From the NCBI GenBank assembly GCA_947427285.1, contig CANEHE010000016.1:1-47537 (forward strand): a stretch of 47,537 bases of DNA. Reading direction: 5' to 3'. Below are positions 24,301-32,251 of the stretch, one piece after another; positions within the stretch are counted from its first letter, which is position 1, and each line of letters starts with the position of its first letter. Under the pieces are notes generated by a model that saw only the letters and a program-made list of their open reading frames with translations, did not search any database and was not told where the DNA came from. Made by a program: the position numbers and the translations under genes. The DNA comes from an uncultured Porphyromonadaceae bacterium (lineage in GTDB: Bacteria > Bacteroidota > Bacteroidia > Bacteroidales > Muribaculaceae).

Positions 24301-25536
24301 TTATTTCTTGAACTTCTTCGCGATCGACTTGGGCACGGCGTCCTTGTGGAGCGTCAGCGAGATGGTCTTGTCGAGGAAGTAAGGCATCGACACATAGAAG
24401 TAGCCGCCGTAGAGCTGATTGGTGTCCCATGAGTTCTTCACCTTGTAGTAGCGGTTGCCCTCCTGGTCGGTGGCGATACCTTCTATCACCATTCCGTGGT
24501 CGTCGGTAGTCTCCCAGTTGTCGAAATGCTTCTGGCGCATCTCCTGGGTGATCTCCATCTCCTTCTGCGGGCCCTTCTTCTCAAAACGTTTCTTGTCGCG
24601 GGCCTTGTCGTCGAGCTGCACCCATTTCGAGATCTCGCTGTCGGTCATGTTGGCCTCGTCGAGTTCGGCGGGGATGATGGCGTAACCCTCTTTCCATTTG
24701 AAGCCGCCCTCGCTCACGTCGGCCGCCCATGCCACGGCATAGCCGTTCTCGATGGCGTTGTCCACGATCTGCCGCATCTCGTCCATCGGCACGTTGACTG
24801 ATTTCGCCTGGAGCCAGTTGTCGGGAATCTCGACAGCAAACTCCTCATAGAAAGGATGATGTGTGAACGATGTCACGTTGATGTAGTCCGAAGAGTTGAG
24901 ACCCAGCGAGGCGGCGTAGCTTTCCGGAGTGTAGGTCTTTCCCTGATATGTGAACTGTTCGGGTACCTTGCCGAGATAGGCGTCGAGGATGCCGATGAAG
25001 CCCGGAAGCCATGCGTCGGTGAGATGGTTTCCCTTTTTCTTGGCGTTGCGGAGCACACCTTTCAGGTAGCCGTCCATCGCCTCGGCCATCTCATAGTGGG
25101 AATGCTTCTTGTCGCCGTAGTTAAGTCCGGCGTAGGCCTCTTCGGGCATCGCGCCGTATTTGTCGAGCACATAGAGCACATCGCCGATCTGGCCTCCCTG
25201 CGAGAAATTGCAGTCGCCATAGAGACGCATCAGTCTCTTGGCCTTGTCGATGTAACAATTGCGTACTACGAACATCTCCGAGAGGTCGGTCTCCGGACCA
25301 CCTTTGCGGAGGATCTCGTCTTCAAGAAGTCCCATACCGGAGAAGCTCCAGCATGTGCCGCTCTTGTTCTGGTCTTTCACGGGAGTGGCCTTCACAGTCT
25401 TCACTTCGGTGAATTTGAAACCGGTGGAGTCAGGGATCACGATGTCGTCACCGGCGGAAGCGGGAGCCTGCATGTATGTGGCTCCGGCCGGAATGGCCAT
25501 CAGGGCAGCCGATGCTGCGAAAATGAGTTTTTTCAT
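24301..25536 (-). CDS. pepC: Secreted aminopeptidase C / bleomycin-hydrolase-type cysteine peptidase
   Basis: The protein has 411 residues and is a C1B papain-like peptidase with a signal peptide (MKKLIFAASAALMAIPAGA). The active site is visible: Gln56 and Cys62 in DQNKSGTCWSFSG, His near 346 in DDHGMVIEG, and Asn near 367 in KNSWDT. Family members trim N-terminal residues from peptides and form hexamers whose C-terminus reaches the active site. Cytoplasmic PepC lacks a signal, so this is the exported Bacteroidales version, probably processing peptides in the periplasm or outside. A full TTTG-N20-TAAATTTG promoter lies upstream. Confidence 0.92.
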   Translation of the reverse strand: MKKLIFAASAALMAIPAGATYMQAPASAGDDIVIPDSTGFKFTEVKTVKATPVKDQNKSGTCWSFSGMGLLEDEILRKGGPETDLSEMFVVRNCYIDKAKRLMRLYGDCNFSQGGQIGDVLYVLDKYGAMPEEAYAGLNYGDKKHSHYEMAEAMDGYLKGVLRNAKKKGNHLTDAWLPGFIGILDAYLGKVPEQFTYQGKTYTPESYAASLGLNSSDYINVTSFTHHPFYEEFAVEIPDNWLQAKSVNVPMDEMRQIVDNAIENGYAVAWAADVSEGGFKWKEGYAIIPAELDEANMTDSEISKWVQLDDKARDKKRFEKKGPQKEMEITQEMRQKHFDNWETTDDHGMVIEGIATDQEGNRYYKVKNSWDTNQLYGGYFYVSMPYFLDKTISLTLHKDAVPKSIAKKFKK

Positions 25537-25576
25537 GTGTATGTAGATAATTACGTATGCATTGAAAAAGCGAGTG

Positions 25577-25608
25577 CAAATTTAATAATTAAAAACCAAG
25601 TAATCAAA
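25577..25608 (-). promoter_or_regulatory. Promoter of the secreted C1B peptidase gene
   Basis: On the minus strand TTTG (25608-25605), a 20-nt spacer and TAAATTTG (25584-25577) match the Bacteroidetes consensus exactly, about 40 nt before the start codon. Confidence 0.75.
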
Positions 25609-25618
25609 TCAAACGGAT

Positions 25619-26071
25619 ATGAATGAAATGAAAACAGAAAAAAAGGTAACGGAAAGGGAGATTATAATACGTCTGGATGACGTGGCAGCCGATGCGGGCA
25701 CATCGGTGTCGCTGCGCAGGGGATGGGAGGCCGATACGGTATCGTCGGCAGGCGGGACTGTCATGCCGCGTTCCGACGGAAGCCGCGCCCGACGCATGAT
25801 GCGTGTTGCTTTCGCGCTTGATGCAGCGGCTGTGGCACGCCGCATATCTCCCTGGACAGCTGTGACCGTCGATTCCGATACCTTGACAGTCAAGACAATG
25901 GCAGACGAAAGTTTCGCCTCTTTGCTTGAAGGGCTGCTGAGAGAGACGATCGCGGCGGCAGTTGTGGCCCGCATGTCGGAGTCGGCGCGTCATCCGCTGG
26001 CCTCCTCAGACCGCGAGAAGGCCGATCTGGCTCTGGAGCGTCTTGTCACTCTTTTCACACCGAGACCATGA
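25619..26071 (+). CDS. Hypothetical protein, 150 residues
   Basis: I do not recognise this family. The frame starts at ATG 25619, with an alternative ATG at 25628, and gives a 150-residue soluble protein: a lysine- and glutamate-rich start, IIIRLDDVAADAG, then WTAVTVDSDTLTVKTMADE, and an alanine- and leucine-rich helical C-terminus ending LVTLFTPRP. There is no signal peptide. The overall shape recalls small unnamed proteins encoded near head-tail genes in Bacteroidales prophages, but that is only an impression. It ends 6 nt from the convergent MazG-like gene. No promoter box is visible on its strand. Confidence 0.5.
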   Translation: MNEMKTEKKVTEREIIIRLDDVAADAGTSVSLRRGWEADTVSSAGGTVMPRSDGSRARRMMRVAFALDAAAVARRISPWTAVTVDSDTLTVKTMADESFASLLEGLLRETIAAAVVARMSESARHPLASSDREKADLALERLVTLFTPRP

Positions 26072-26077
26072 CACAGG

Positions 26078-26386
26078 TCAGGAAAAACGGTTGCGGTCGC
26101 GAGTGCGCCGCTTCTCCATTCCGGCCTCGAAGGCCTCCGTAAGGTCGACACCCGTCTGGTTGGCCAGACAGACCGTCACCCAGAACACGTCGGCAAGCTC
26201 CTCGGCCAATGATTTGCGGAGGTCGCCCTCTTTGGCCACCTGGTCGCCGTATGTGCGTGCCATGACACGCGCCAGTTCCCCGACCTCCTCGGTGAGCAGC
26301 ACCATATTGGTGAGCGGTGAGAAATAACCTTTCCCTATGGTGCGGATCCATTCGTCGCACATCTCCTGTACCTCTCTTATCTCCAT
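26078..26386 (-). CDS. MazG-like nucleotide pyrophosphohydrolase
   Basis: The protein has 102 residues and an all-alpha NTP pyrophosphatase (MazG/iMazG) fold. Metal-binding acidic motifs are visible: LTEEVGELARVMART (EExxE type) near 30-44 and LAEELADVFWVTV (ExxD type) near 60-72. Members hydrolyse NTPs or dNTPs to monophosphates plus pyrophosphate, often to clean altered nucleotides. It is the last gene of a minus-strand run (radical SAM, LD-carboxypeptidase, dtd, mazG-like), 29 nt after dtd. The substrate is not predictable here. Confidence 0.85.
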   Translation of the reverse strand: MEIREVQEMCDEWIRTIGKGYFSPLTNMVLLTEEVGELARVMARTYGDQVAKEGDLRKSLAEELADVFWVTVCLANQTGVDLTEAFEAGMEKRRTRDRNRFS

Positions 26387-26415
26387 GCCAAGAAGTTGTC
26401 TAAAATATATAATTG

Positions 26416-26865
26416 TCAGAAATCGGCTGTGTCGGCGATTATGGTGACGGGGCCGTCGTTGACCAGCGACACCTGCATGTCGGCCCCGAACACTCCACGC
26501 CCGACGGGTCTTCCTGTCAGCTCCTCCAGACGGAGACAGAAATCCTCGTAAAGAGGCAACGCCTCTTTGCCCGGAGCCGCCAGAGCATACGACGGACGGT
26601 TGCCGCGCCTGAGCGAGGCGGCCAGGGTGAACTGGCTGACGGCGAGTATGTCGCCTCCGGCATCGGTTATGTTGACGTTCATCACACCTTCACTGTCGGG
26701 GAAGATGCGCATGCCGGCGATCTTACGCGCGAGGCGTGCGGCTTCCGCTCCGGTGTCACCTCTCACCACGCCGAGAAGCACCAGCAGTCCCGGCCCGATG
26801 GCTGACACCTCACTCCCTGAGACGCTTACGGAAGCGTGGCTGACACGTTGTATAAGGGCCTTCAT
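26416..26865 (-). CDS. dtd: D-aminoacyl-tRNA deacylase
   Basis: The protein has 149 residues and is the DTD enzyme that hydrolyses D-aminoacyl-tRNA and mischarged glycyl-tRNA(Ala). Both family signatures are visible: SQFTLAASLRRGNRPSY at 77-93 and the Gly-cisPro motif in NDGPVTI at 136-142. The length is standard. The start overlaps the stop of the LD-carboxypeptidase gene by 4 nt (ATGA), so they are translationally coupled. Confidence 0.95.
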   Translation of the reverse strand: MKALIQRVSHASVSVSGSEVSAIGPGLLVLLGVVRGDTGAEAARLARKIAGMRIFPDSEGVMNVNITDAGGDILAVSQFTLAASLRRGNRPSYALAAPGKEALPLYEDFCLRLEELTGRPVGRGVFGADMQVSLVNDGPVTIIADTADF

Positions 26866-27800
26866 ACGCGCTGCATCTCAAGTGTGACTCCCGCCGGTGT
26901 CACCGACAGGTGTGCCTGCGACCCCTCGATGAGCGGCAGATTGGCACGCTGATGACCTACGGGATAGTTGAACGCCACGGGTATTCCCTCAAGTCCCCAG
27001 TCGAGTATGCGATGGCGGATCATCTCTTCCATCGAGGCGAAATTGCGGTCGGGCCTGTAGTCGGTGAACGCGCCGAACACCAGACCGGCCACACGGTTGA
27101 GCGTGCCGTTGAGACGCAGACGCCACAGCACGCGCTCCACCTTGTAGATCGGTTCGGCGATATCCTCCATGAAGAGAATCACATCTTCGTCGGCCGGATC
27201 GGCGCGGAGAATGTCGAAGCGTGAGCCTGCAAGACCATTGAGCACGGCGAGGTTTCCTCCCCGCAGACGTCCCTGTGCCTCTCCGTGGAAATCAAGAGGA
27301 GAGGCAGGGGTGGACCAGCTGACAGGATCATTCCCTGTGAGAATGGAAAACAGGGCTTCGGTCGACGGATCGTCGGCCGGTTCCTCGGTGAGATGACGGG
27401 CCATCGGGCCGTGGACCGACGCCACCCCGCACGACTGGAGCATGGCGTGAAGAGCCGACACGTCGGAGAAACCGATGAGCCATTTGGCGTTGGCACGGAG
27501 CATCGATCCGGGAATGGCCGGCAGTATCGACACACAGCCGTAGCCTCCGCGGGCACAGAGCACGGCGCGGATGGCCGTGTCGTTCCAGGCCAGAGCGAAG
27601 TCGGCTGTGCGGTCGTATTCGGAGGCAGAGTATGAGCCATCGGCGGGTCCTTTGGCATGAGGCATCACCACGGGCACGAATCCCCGGGCGGCAATCGCTT
27701 CGGCCGCACCGTCGATATATTCGGGTCTCACCACCGACGCCGGAGATATGATGGCTACCTTGTCACCCTTTTTCAGCGGCTGAGGAAAAATCATTTTCAT
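26862..27800 (-). CDS. LD-carboxypeptidase (S66)
   Basis: The protein has 312 residues from the ATG at 27800; a TTG at 27815 is possible but unlikely. S66 serine peptidases cut the L,D bond that releases the terminal D-Ala from murein tetrapeptide during recycling. Visible: the N-terminal KKGDKVAIISPAS, the CARGGYG motif near 82-88, and GFSDVSALH with nucleophile Ser112; the Glu and His of the triad lie in the C-terminal half. There is no signal peptide, in keeping with cytoplasmic murein recycling. It starts 15 nt after the radical SAM gene stop and overlaps dtd. Confidence 0.9.
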   Translation of the reverse strand: MKMIFPQPLKKGDKVAIISPASVVRPEYIDGAAEAIAARGFVPVVMPHAKGPADGSYSASEYDRTADFALAWNDTAIRAVLCARGGYGCVSILPAIPGSMLRANAKWLIGFSDVSALHAMLQSCGVASVHGPMARHLTEEPADDPSTEALFSILTGNDPVSWSTPASPLDFHGEAQGRLRGGNLAVLNGLAGSRFDILRADPADEDVILFMEDIAEPIYKVERVLWRLRLNGTLNRVAGLVFGAFTDYRPDRNFASMEEMIRHRILDWGLEGIPVAFNYPVGHQRANLPLIEGSQAHLSVTPAGVTLEMQRV

Positions 27801-27815
27801 CTGTGCGGAATCCAA

Positions 27816-28601
27816 TCAGTAATAAGTCACTTTCACACCCGCTTTCTCCACTTCGGCGGCGATACGGGCAATCTCCTCGCGTTCCACTTTCCGCAGCCTC
27901 TCCTCTGGAGTGGAACGGTCGAGACTGTAGAGCATCACCTCTTTAGGACGGATTCTGCGGTATGCCTCCACGAGGGCGGCAATCTCCCCTGGAGTGGTGT
28001 TGTCTATCTTCCGGCCTTCATGTTCGCCACGCAGAAGCATGGTCTGGATCACGGCCTGCCCCTCAAACTGACGCAACGCCTCCACCACGCGCTCCACAGT
28101 GAAATCCTTCTGCTGAGGAGCGTCGATGAGGCGCATGGTCGGCTCAATGGCCGAATCGAGTTTGAGGATATTGTTGTCCACCTTTTTCAATGCCCCGGCC
28201 ACAGCAGGGTCGAATATCCGGGTGGAATTTGACAGCACGGAGACCTTCGCTTCCGGATAGAATCTGTCGCGGAGCGAAAGCGTGTCGTCGATCACACCGG
28301 CAAACTCCGGATGGAGTGTCGGCTCACCGTTGCCGGAGAAGGTTATCACGTCGAGCGGGTCGCCTGCCTCATGCATCTCACGGAGCCTGAGGGCCAGCTC
28401 CTCACGTACACGGGCACGGTCGGGCAGCCCGGATTTCCCGGGGCCTTGCGCGTTGTAACCCGCCTCACAATAAATGCAGTCGAACGAACACACCTTCCCG
28501 TCGGAGGGCATCAGATTGATGCCGAGTGACACACCCAGCCGTCGGCTGTGTATCGGCCCGAAGATGGTGGAATGAAAAAGTATTGTCTGGTCTTTGGCCA
28601 T
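27816..28601 (-). CDS. Radical SAM protein
   Basis: The protein has 261 residues from the ATG at 28601; an in-frame start 13 codons upstream lies before the likely transcript start and is rejected. The [4Fe-4S]-binding motif CSFDCIYCEAGYN has Cys38, Cys42 and Cys45 (CX3CX2C). GNGEPTLHPEF matches the GGEP-type SAM-contact motif and VLSNST follows. The N-terminus IFGPIHSRRLGVSLGINL is characteristic of a conserved family of small radical SAM proteins of unknown reaction. It leads the four-gene minus-strand operon. Confidence 0.88.
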   Translation of the reverse strand: MAKDQTILFHSTIFGPIHSRRLGVSLGINLMPSDGKVCSFDCIYCEAGYNAQGPGKSGLPDRARVREELALRLREMHEAGDPLDVITFSGNGEPTLHPEFAGVIDDTLSLRDRFYPEAKVSVLSNSTRIFDPAVAGALKKVDNNILKLDSAIEPTMRLIDAPQQKDFTVERVVEALRQFEGQAVIQTMLLRGEHEGRKIDNTTPGEIAALVEAYRRIRPKEVMLYSLDRSTPEERLRKVEREEIARIAAEVEKAGVKVTYY

Positions 28602-28637
28602 TTCAGAGAATTTTGCGTACCGGATTTTCCCGGCACG

Positions 28638-28645
28638 CAAAATTA
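28638..28645 (-). promoter_or_regulatory. -7 box of the radical SAM operon
   Basis: On the minus strand TAATTTTG lies 36 nt upstream of the chosen ATG at 28601. A TTTG exists upstream but at 24 nt, longer than usual. Confidence 0.5.
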
Positions 28646-28685
28646 ACCATTTTCAGCCGCACACACCAACAAATCCGCTCCGATA

Positions 28686-28717
28686 TTTGGCCACCCCCGT
28701 GGAAATGGCTATTTTTG
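28686..28717 (+). promoter_or_regulatory. rnpA promoter (near-leaderless)
   Basis: TTTG (28686-28689), a 20-nt spacer and TATTTTTG (28710-28717) match the Bacteroidetes consensus. The rnpA ATG is only 8 nt beyond the -7 box, so transcription should start at or within a few bases of the start codon. Confidence 0.75.
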
Positions 28718-28724
28718 CACTGTC

Positions 28725-29207
28725 ATGGAAAGCGCACACAGATTCAATCCACCCGCTCCGCTCCGGTTCAGACAGGCCGAAAGGCTCAGGCTCCGCACAC
28801 TGGTGGAGCGGCTTTTCGCCGAGGGACATTCCTTTTTCGAATGGCCTCTGCGGGCCGTGGCGCATCCGCTTGACGCGGAGAGTCTGGACGCCCTGTTCAA
28901 GGGACATGTTCCGGCCCGCACAGGTGCGCTGCAGATGCTTGTCACGGTGCCGAAGCGCAAACGACACCATGCCGTGGACCGTGTTCTGATGCGCCGTCGT
29001 GTGCGCGAGGCGTGGCGTCTGAACCGGATACCACTGCGCGAAGCCGTCGAAAGCCATCCGGACATGAGGACTCTTTCCGTAGCCCTCATCTATACAGCCG
29101 ACCGCAATGTGGAGTACGCAAAGGTGGAACGGGCCGTGACGAGGATTCTGGCGAAGATATCCGACCATCTTGAGAAAGACTTTCAGAAGAAAGGGGCTAC
29201 ACGATGA
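28725..29207 (+). CDS. rnpA: Ribonuclease P protein component
   Basis: The protein has 160 residues. It is the small basic protein that helps the RNase P RNA trim tRNA 5' ends. The conserved [25 protein letters not shown] region is visible (given in full only here as its outline: [12 protein letters not shown], then [10 protein letters not shown]), which carries the RNA-binding arginine-rich motif. It is longer than the usual 110-130 residues, with extra N-terminal and C-terminal segments. The stop overlaps the yidD start (ATGA), the classic rnpA-yidD pairing. rpmH and dnaA, its neighbours in many other bacteria, are not seen here. Confidence 0.93.
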   Translation: MESAHRFNPPAPLRFRQAERLRLRTLVERLFAEGHSFFEWPLRAVAHPLDAESLDALFKGHVPARTGALQMLVTVPKRKRHHAVDRVLMRRRVREAWRLNRIPLREAVESHPDMRTLSVALIYTADRNVEYAKVERAVTRILAKISDHLEKDFQKKGATR

Positions 29208-29431
29208 GAGTCTCCACCCTTATAGGGAAACTGCTGATACTTCCCATCCGATTTTATCAGGGGGCCATCTCTCCCCACTTTCCCGCTACGTGCCGCTTCA
29301 CTCCCACCTGCAGCCAATATGCGGTGGAGGCGATCCGACGGCACGGGCCAGTGCGCGGACTGTGGCTGGCACTGCGGCGTCTGTCGCGTTGCCATCCCTG
29401 GGGCGGCAGCGGCCACGACCCTGTCCCCTGA
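29204..29431 (+). CDS. yidD: Membrane protein insertion efficiency factor YidD
   Basis: The protein has 75 residues. The family pattern is clear: an N-terminal amphipathic or membrane-associated helix ([15 protein letters not shown]), then [15 protein letters not shown], then [14 protein letters not shown] at the end. YidD is a small inner-membrane-associated protein thought to aid the YidC insertase. The start overlaps the rnpA stop by 4 nt. Confidence 0.94.
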   Translation: MRVSTLIGKLLILPIRFYQGAISPHFPATCRFTPTCSQYAVEAIRRHGPVRGLWLALRRLSRCHPWGGSGHDPVP

Positions 29432-29459
29432 CCTCTAATCTCAATATTTAGGGATGGGA

Positions 29460-29491
29460 GTTGCGGATGACGGCTTTTTTTGTTATTTTTG
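29460..29491 (+). promoter_or_regulatory. Promoter of the yqeY-family gene
   Basis: GTTG (29460-29463, one base off TTTG), a 20-nt spacer and TATTTTTG (29484-29491) lie upstream of the ATG at 29520. The start is also preceded by AAAGGAG, an unusually good Shine-Dalgarno match for this phylum. Confidence 0.6.
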
Positions 29492-29519
29492 CAGATTGAA
29501 ACTTCCAAAGGAGAAAATC

Positions 29520-29972
29520 ATGGATCTTTTTGACCGTATAAGCGACGAAATAAAGAAGGCGATGCTCGCCCGCCAGAAAACCCGTCTGGAGGCTCTGCGC
29601 GGCATCAAGAAAGAGTTTCTGGAGGCCCGCACGGCCAAAGGTGCCAATGGCGAACTCACGGATGAGACAGCTGTCCGTATCATGGTTAAGATGGTGAAAC
29701 AGCGCAAGGAAAGCGCGCGCATCTATGAGGAGAACAATCGTCCGGAACTGGCTGCGGGCGAACTGGCCGAGGCCGAGGTAATCGAGGAATTTCTTCCCAA
29801 ACAGCTGTCGGCAGAGGAGCTGGAGACGGAGATCAGAGCCGTCATCGCCGAGACAGGTGCCGCCTCGCCGGCCGACATGGGCAAGGTGATGGGAGTAGCC
29901 ACCAAGCGTCTTGCCGGACGCGCCGAGGGACGCGCCATTTCCGAGACCGTAAAGAGACTGTTGAATTCTTAG
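29520..29972 (+). CDS. GatB/YqeY domain protein
   Basis: The protein has 150 residues from the ATG at 29520, chosen because the -7 box lies at 29484-29491 and would be inside any longer frame. It is a stand-alone YqeY domain: MARQKTRL-type ML-ARQKTRLEALRGIKKE, VKQRKESARIYEENNRPELA, then LPKQLSAEELE and MGKVMGVATKRLAGRAEGR. This domain is also the C-terminal tRNA-binding part of GatB (Asp-tRNA/Glu-tRNA amidotransferase). The free-standing form has an undefined role, presumed tRNA-related. It lies before serS. Confidence 0.9.
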   Translation: MDLFDRISDEIKKAMLARQKTRLEALRGIKKEFLEARTAKGANGELTDETAVRIMVKMVKQRKESARIYEENNRPELAAGELAEAEVIEEFLPKQLSAEELETEIRAVIAETGAASPADMGKVMGVATKRLAGRAEGRAISETVKRLLNS

Positions 29973-30020
29973 AATTCAAGGTCGGAGGCATCATGTTATA
30001 GGTGTCAGGATTCAGCTATT

Positions 30021-30058
30021 CTACTCCCTACTTTGTACTCTCTACTCTAAACTTATAC
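30021..30058. repeat. Intergenic microrepeat (inverse of the AAGTACAAAG type)
   Basis: CTACTCCCTACTTTGTACTC and the units after it form a decayed run between the yqeY-family gene and serS. On the minus strand it reads as AGAGTACAAAGTAGGGAGTAG-like units related to 31366-31395, so the two flank serS in inverted orientation. Confidence 0.45.
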
Positions 30059-30073
30059 TTAATATTCAGGAAA

Positions 30074-31345
30074 GTGCTTACATTGCAGACTATAAAGGCA
30101 GATCCGGATTTCGTGGTGGATCGCCTTGCCGTGAAGGGCTTCGACGGCCGCGCGGTGATAACCGAAATACTTGAGATCGACGCCGAACGCCGACGTCTCC
30201 AACAGAAATGCGACTCCGACGCCTCTGTGCTCAAAAAGCTGGCCGCATCGATCGGCCAGCTCATGAAGCAGGGCGACAAGGAGGGTGCCGAAAAAGCCAA
30301 GGAGGAGGTGGCCCGTCTCAAAGGTGAGGCAAAAGGGATGCACGATCGTCTGGATGAGTGCGAGGCGAAGATGACCGAACTTCTTCTGACCGTGCCCAAT
30401 CTCCCCTGTGCCGATGTGCCGGAGGGGCTGACGGCTGCCGAAAACGTCGAGGTGAAGAGCGGCGGAGAGATGCCTGCCTTGGGCGACGACGCGCTTCCCC
30501 ACTGGGATCTGGCGCGCAAATACAATCTCATCGACTTTGAGCTTGGCGTGAAGGTGACAGGGGCCGGATTCCCGTTCTACATCGGACGTGGGGCGCGTCT
30601 GCAGCGCGCTCTGATACAGTTCTTCCTCGACGAGGCCTGGAAAGCGGGCTATACCGAGGTTGAGCCTCCGTTTGTGGTCAACGAGGCTTCGGGCTACGGC
30701 ACCGGCCAGCTTCCCGACAAGGAGGGGCAGATGTATCATGTAGGGGTCGACAACCTGTATCTCATCCCGACAGCGGAGGTGCCCGTCACCAACATATACC
30801 GCGACGTGATCCTTGAGGAGAAGGATCTTCCCCGTAAAAACTGCGCCTACTCCCCATGCTGGCGCAGGGAAGCGGGAAGCTACGGCAAGGATGTGCGCGG
30901 CCTCAACCGCCTGCATCAGTTCGACAAGGTGGAGATAGTGCGTATCGAGAAACCGGAAAACAGCTACGCGGCTCTTGAGGAGATGAAAGACCATGTGGAG
31001 GGCCTTCTGCGGAAATTAGGTCTTCCCTGGCATATACTCCGTCTGTGCGGGGGCGACATGTCGTTCACCTCGGCCATCACCTACGACTTCGAGGTGTGGT
31101 CCGCGGCCCAGAAACGCTGGCTTGAAGTGTCGTCGGTCTCCAACTTCGAGTCCTATCAGGCCAACCGTCTCAAATGCCGCTACCGCGGTGCAGACAAGAA
31201 GACACACCTTTGCCACACCCTCAACGGCTCGGCATTGGCTCTTCCACGCATCGTTGCCGCGCTTCTTGAAAACAATCAGACGTCCGAAGGCATTGTAATT
31301 CCAGAATGCCTCCGCAAATACACGGGCTTCTCAATAATCGACTGA
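30074..31345 (+). CDS. serS: Serine--tRNA ligase
   Basis: The protein has 423 residues from a GTG at 30074 (reading M-LTLQTIKADPDFV), which matches the usual SerS N-terminus; the longer frame from 30002 runs through repeat sequence and is rejected. SerS charges tRNA(Ser) and tRNA(Sec) with serine. The N-terminal coiled-coil arm spans about 25-105. The class II core follows: TAEVPVTNIYRD, motif 2 CAYSPCWRREAGSYGKD, and motif 3 ALALPRIVAALLEN. Length and order are standard. A perfect 14-bp inverted repeat straddles the stop codon. Confidence 0.95.
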   Translation: MLTLQTIKADPDFVVDRLAVKGFDGRAVITEILEIDAERRRLQQKCDSDASVLKKLAASIGQLMKQGDKEGAEKAKEEVARLKGEAKGMHDRLDECEAKMTELLLTVPNLPCADVPEGLTAAENVEVKSGGEMPALGDDALPHWDLARKYNLIDFELGVKVTGAGFPFYIGRGARLQRALIQFFLDEAWKAGYTEVEPPFVVNEASGYGTGQLPDKEGQMYHVGVDNLYLIPTAEVPVTNIYRDVILEEKDLPRKNCAYSPCWRREAGSYGKDVRGLNRLHQFDKVEIVRIEKPENSYAALEEMKDHVEGLLRKLGLPWHILRLCGGDMSFTSAITYDFEVWSAAQKRWLEVSSVSNFESYQANRLKCRYRGADKKTHLCHTLNGSALALPRIVAALLENNQTSEGIVIPECLRKYTGFSIID

Positions 31346-31362
31346 AGCCGATTATTGAGAAG
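31327..31362. repeat. 14-bp perfect inverted repeat around the serS stop codon
   Basis: CTTCTCAATAATCG (31327-31340) pairs with CGATTATTGAGAAG (31349-31362); the 8-nt loop contains the TGA stop (31343-31345). There is no T-run after it, so it is not a typical intrinsic terminator. Confidence 0.7.
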
Positions 31363-31365
31363 AGT

Positions 31366-31395
31366 ATGAAGTACAAAGTACAAAGGACAAAGTGG
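31366..31395. repeat. Intergenic microrepeat (AAGTACAAAG type)
   Basis: The run ATGAAGTACAAAGTACAAAG, then GACAAAGTGG, consists of three decayed copies of an AAGTACAAAG unit in the gap after serS. Confidence 0.5.
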
Positions 31396-31462
31396 AAATG
31401 TACTGACTACTGAATCCCGTTAAAATAAACTATTATAACTTAGTACTTAAACATTAATTGCC

Positions 31463-32251
31463 ATGAGCACACATCCCGGTCCCGGCCCATACATCAGCAA
31501 GGCCGAGAAAAAAATCCCGATCGACGATCCCTCCGGCAAATGGAGCGATCTGACGCTCCTTCCCGAATGGGAAGAGGAATTCTATGACGTATACACCGCC
31601 CGCAAACATGGAAAATGGGTGATGCTCAAGGCACTCAAGAAGCAGTATGCCGACAATCCCGAGTATCAGGCGATGCTTGAGCGCGAGTTTGACACCCGTT
31701 ACAATCTGGCCCATCCGAACATCGTGATGGTCAACGATCTGGAAATGGTTCCCGGTGCAGGCCTCTCTATCATCACCGACGACGTGTACGGCTACTCGCT
31801 GCGACGCCTGATCGACGAGAAACGGCTCACGCCTAAAATCGTGTCGCGTCTGCAGACCCAGCTTCTCGACGCGATGGAGTATATCCAGGAAAACCATATC
31901 GTGCACCATCCCATCACGCCCGACACCATCATCTTCACCGAATACAACGAGAACCTGAAGCTGATCAACGTGGGCTACGACCAGAAGAGTGAGCTTTCCG
32001 AACAGGACACTCAGGAGGATATACGAAGCTACGGGCGGGTGCTCGACGAGGTGCTCGACAATCTTCCCACTTCGTTGCCGCGTCTGCGCCGGATAGCGAA
32101 AAAGTGCTCCGACCAGACCCATCCTTTCCGCGGCATACCCGACATACAGCTTGCCGTGGAGAAGAGAAGTGCCAATCAGATCTACCTCTTCCTTATCATA
32201 GCGATAACAATCCTGTTGGCTCTCCTCATATTCCTTGTAAGCACACAATGA
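31463..32251 (+). CDS. Tail-anchored pseudokinase
   Basis: The protein has 262 residues with a protein-kinase-like fold that lacks catalytic residues. The beta-3 lysine appears kept (VMLKALK, Lys56) and an alpha-C helix follows (EYQAMLEREFDTRYNLAHPNI). The HRD motif is HHP (148-150, in IVHHPITPDTI), so the catalytic Asp is gone, and the Asn is Thr155. The DFG position reads NVG (169-171). No glycine-rich loop is evident. Residues about 240-259 form one hydrophobic helix at the extreme C-terminus (IYLFLIIAITILLALLIFLV), so the domain faces the cytoplasm. It overlaps the next gene by 4 nt, which suggests a shared function with that acetyltransferase-like protein. Confidence 0.75.
   Translation: MSTHPGPGPYISKAEKKIPIDDPSGKWSDLTLLPEWEEEFYDVYTARKHGKWVMLKALKKQYADNPEYQAMLEREFDTRYNLAHPNIVMVNDLEMVPGAGLSIITDDVYGYSLRRLIDEKRLTPKIVSRLQTQLLDAMEYIQENHIVHHPITPDTIIFTEYNENLKLINVGYDQKSELSEQDTQEDIRSYGRVLDEVLDNLPTSLPRLRRIAKKCSDQTHPFRGIPDIQLAVEKRSANQIYLFLIIAITILLALLIFLVSTQ

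Noticed and set aside
30002..30073. Longer serS N-terminus
   Set aside because: It translates the microrepeat (SYSTPYFVLSTLNLYL-like) and does not fit SerS; the GTG at 30074 does.
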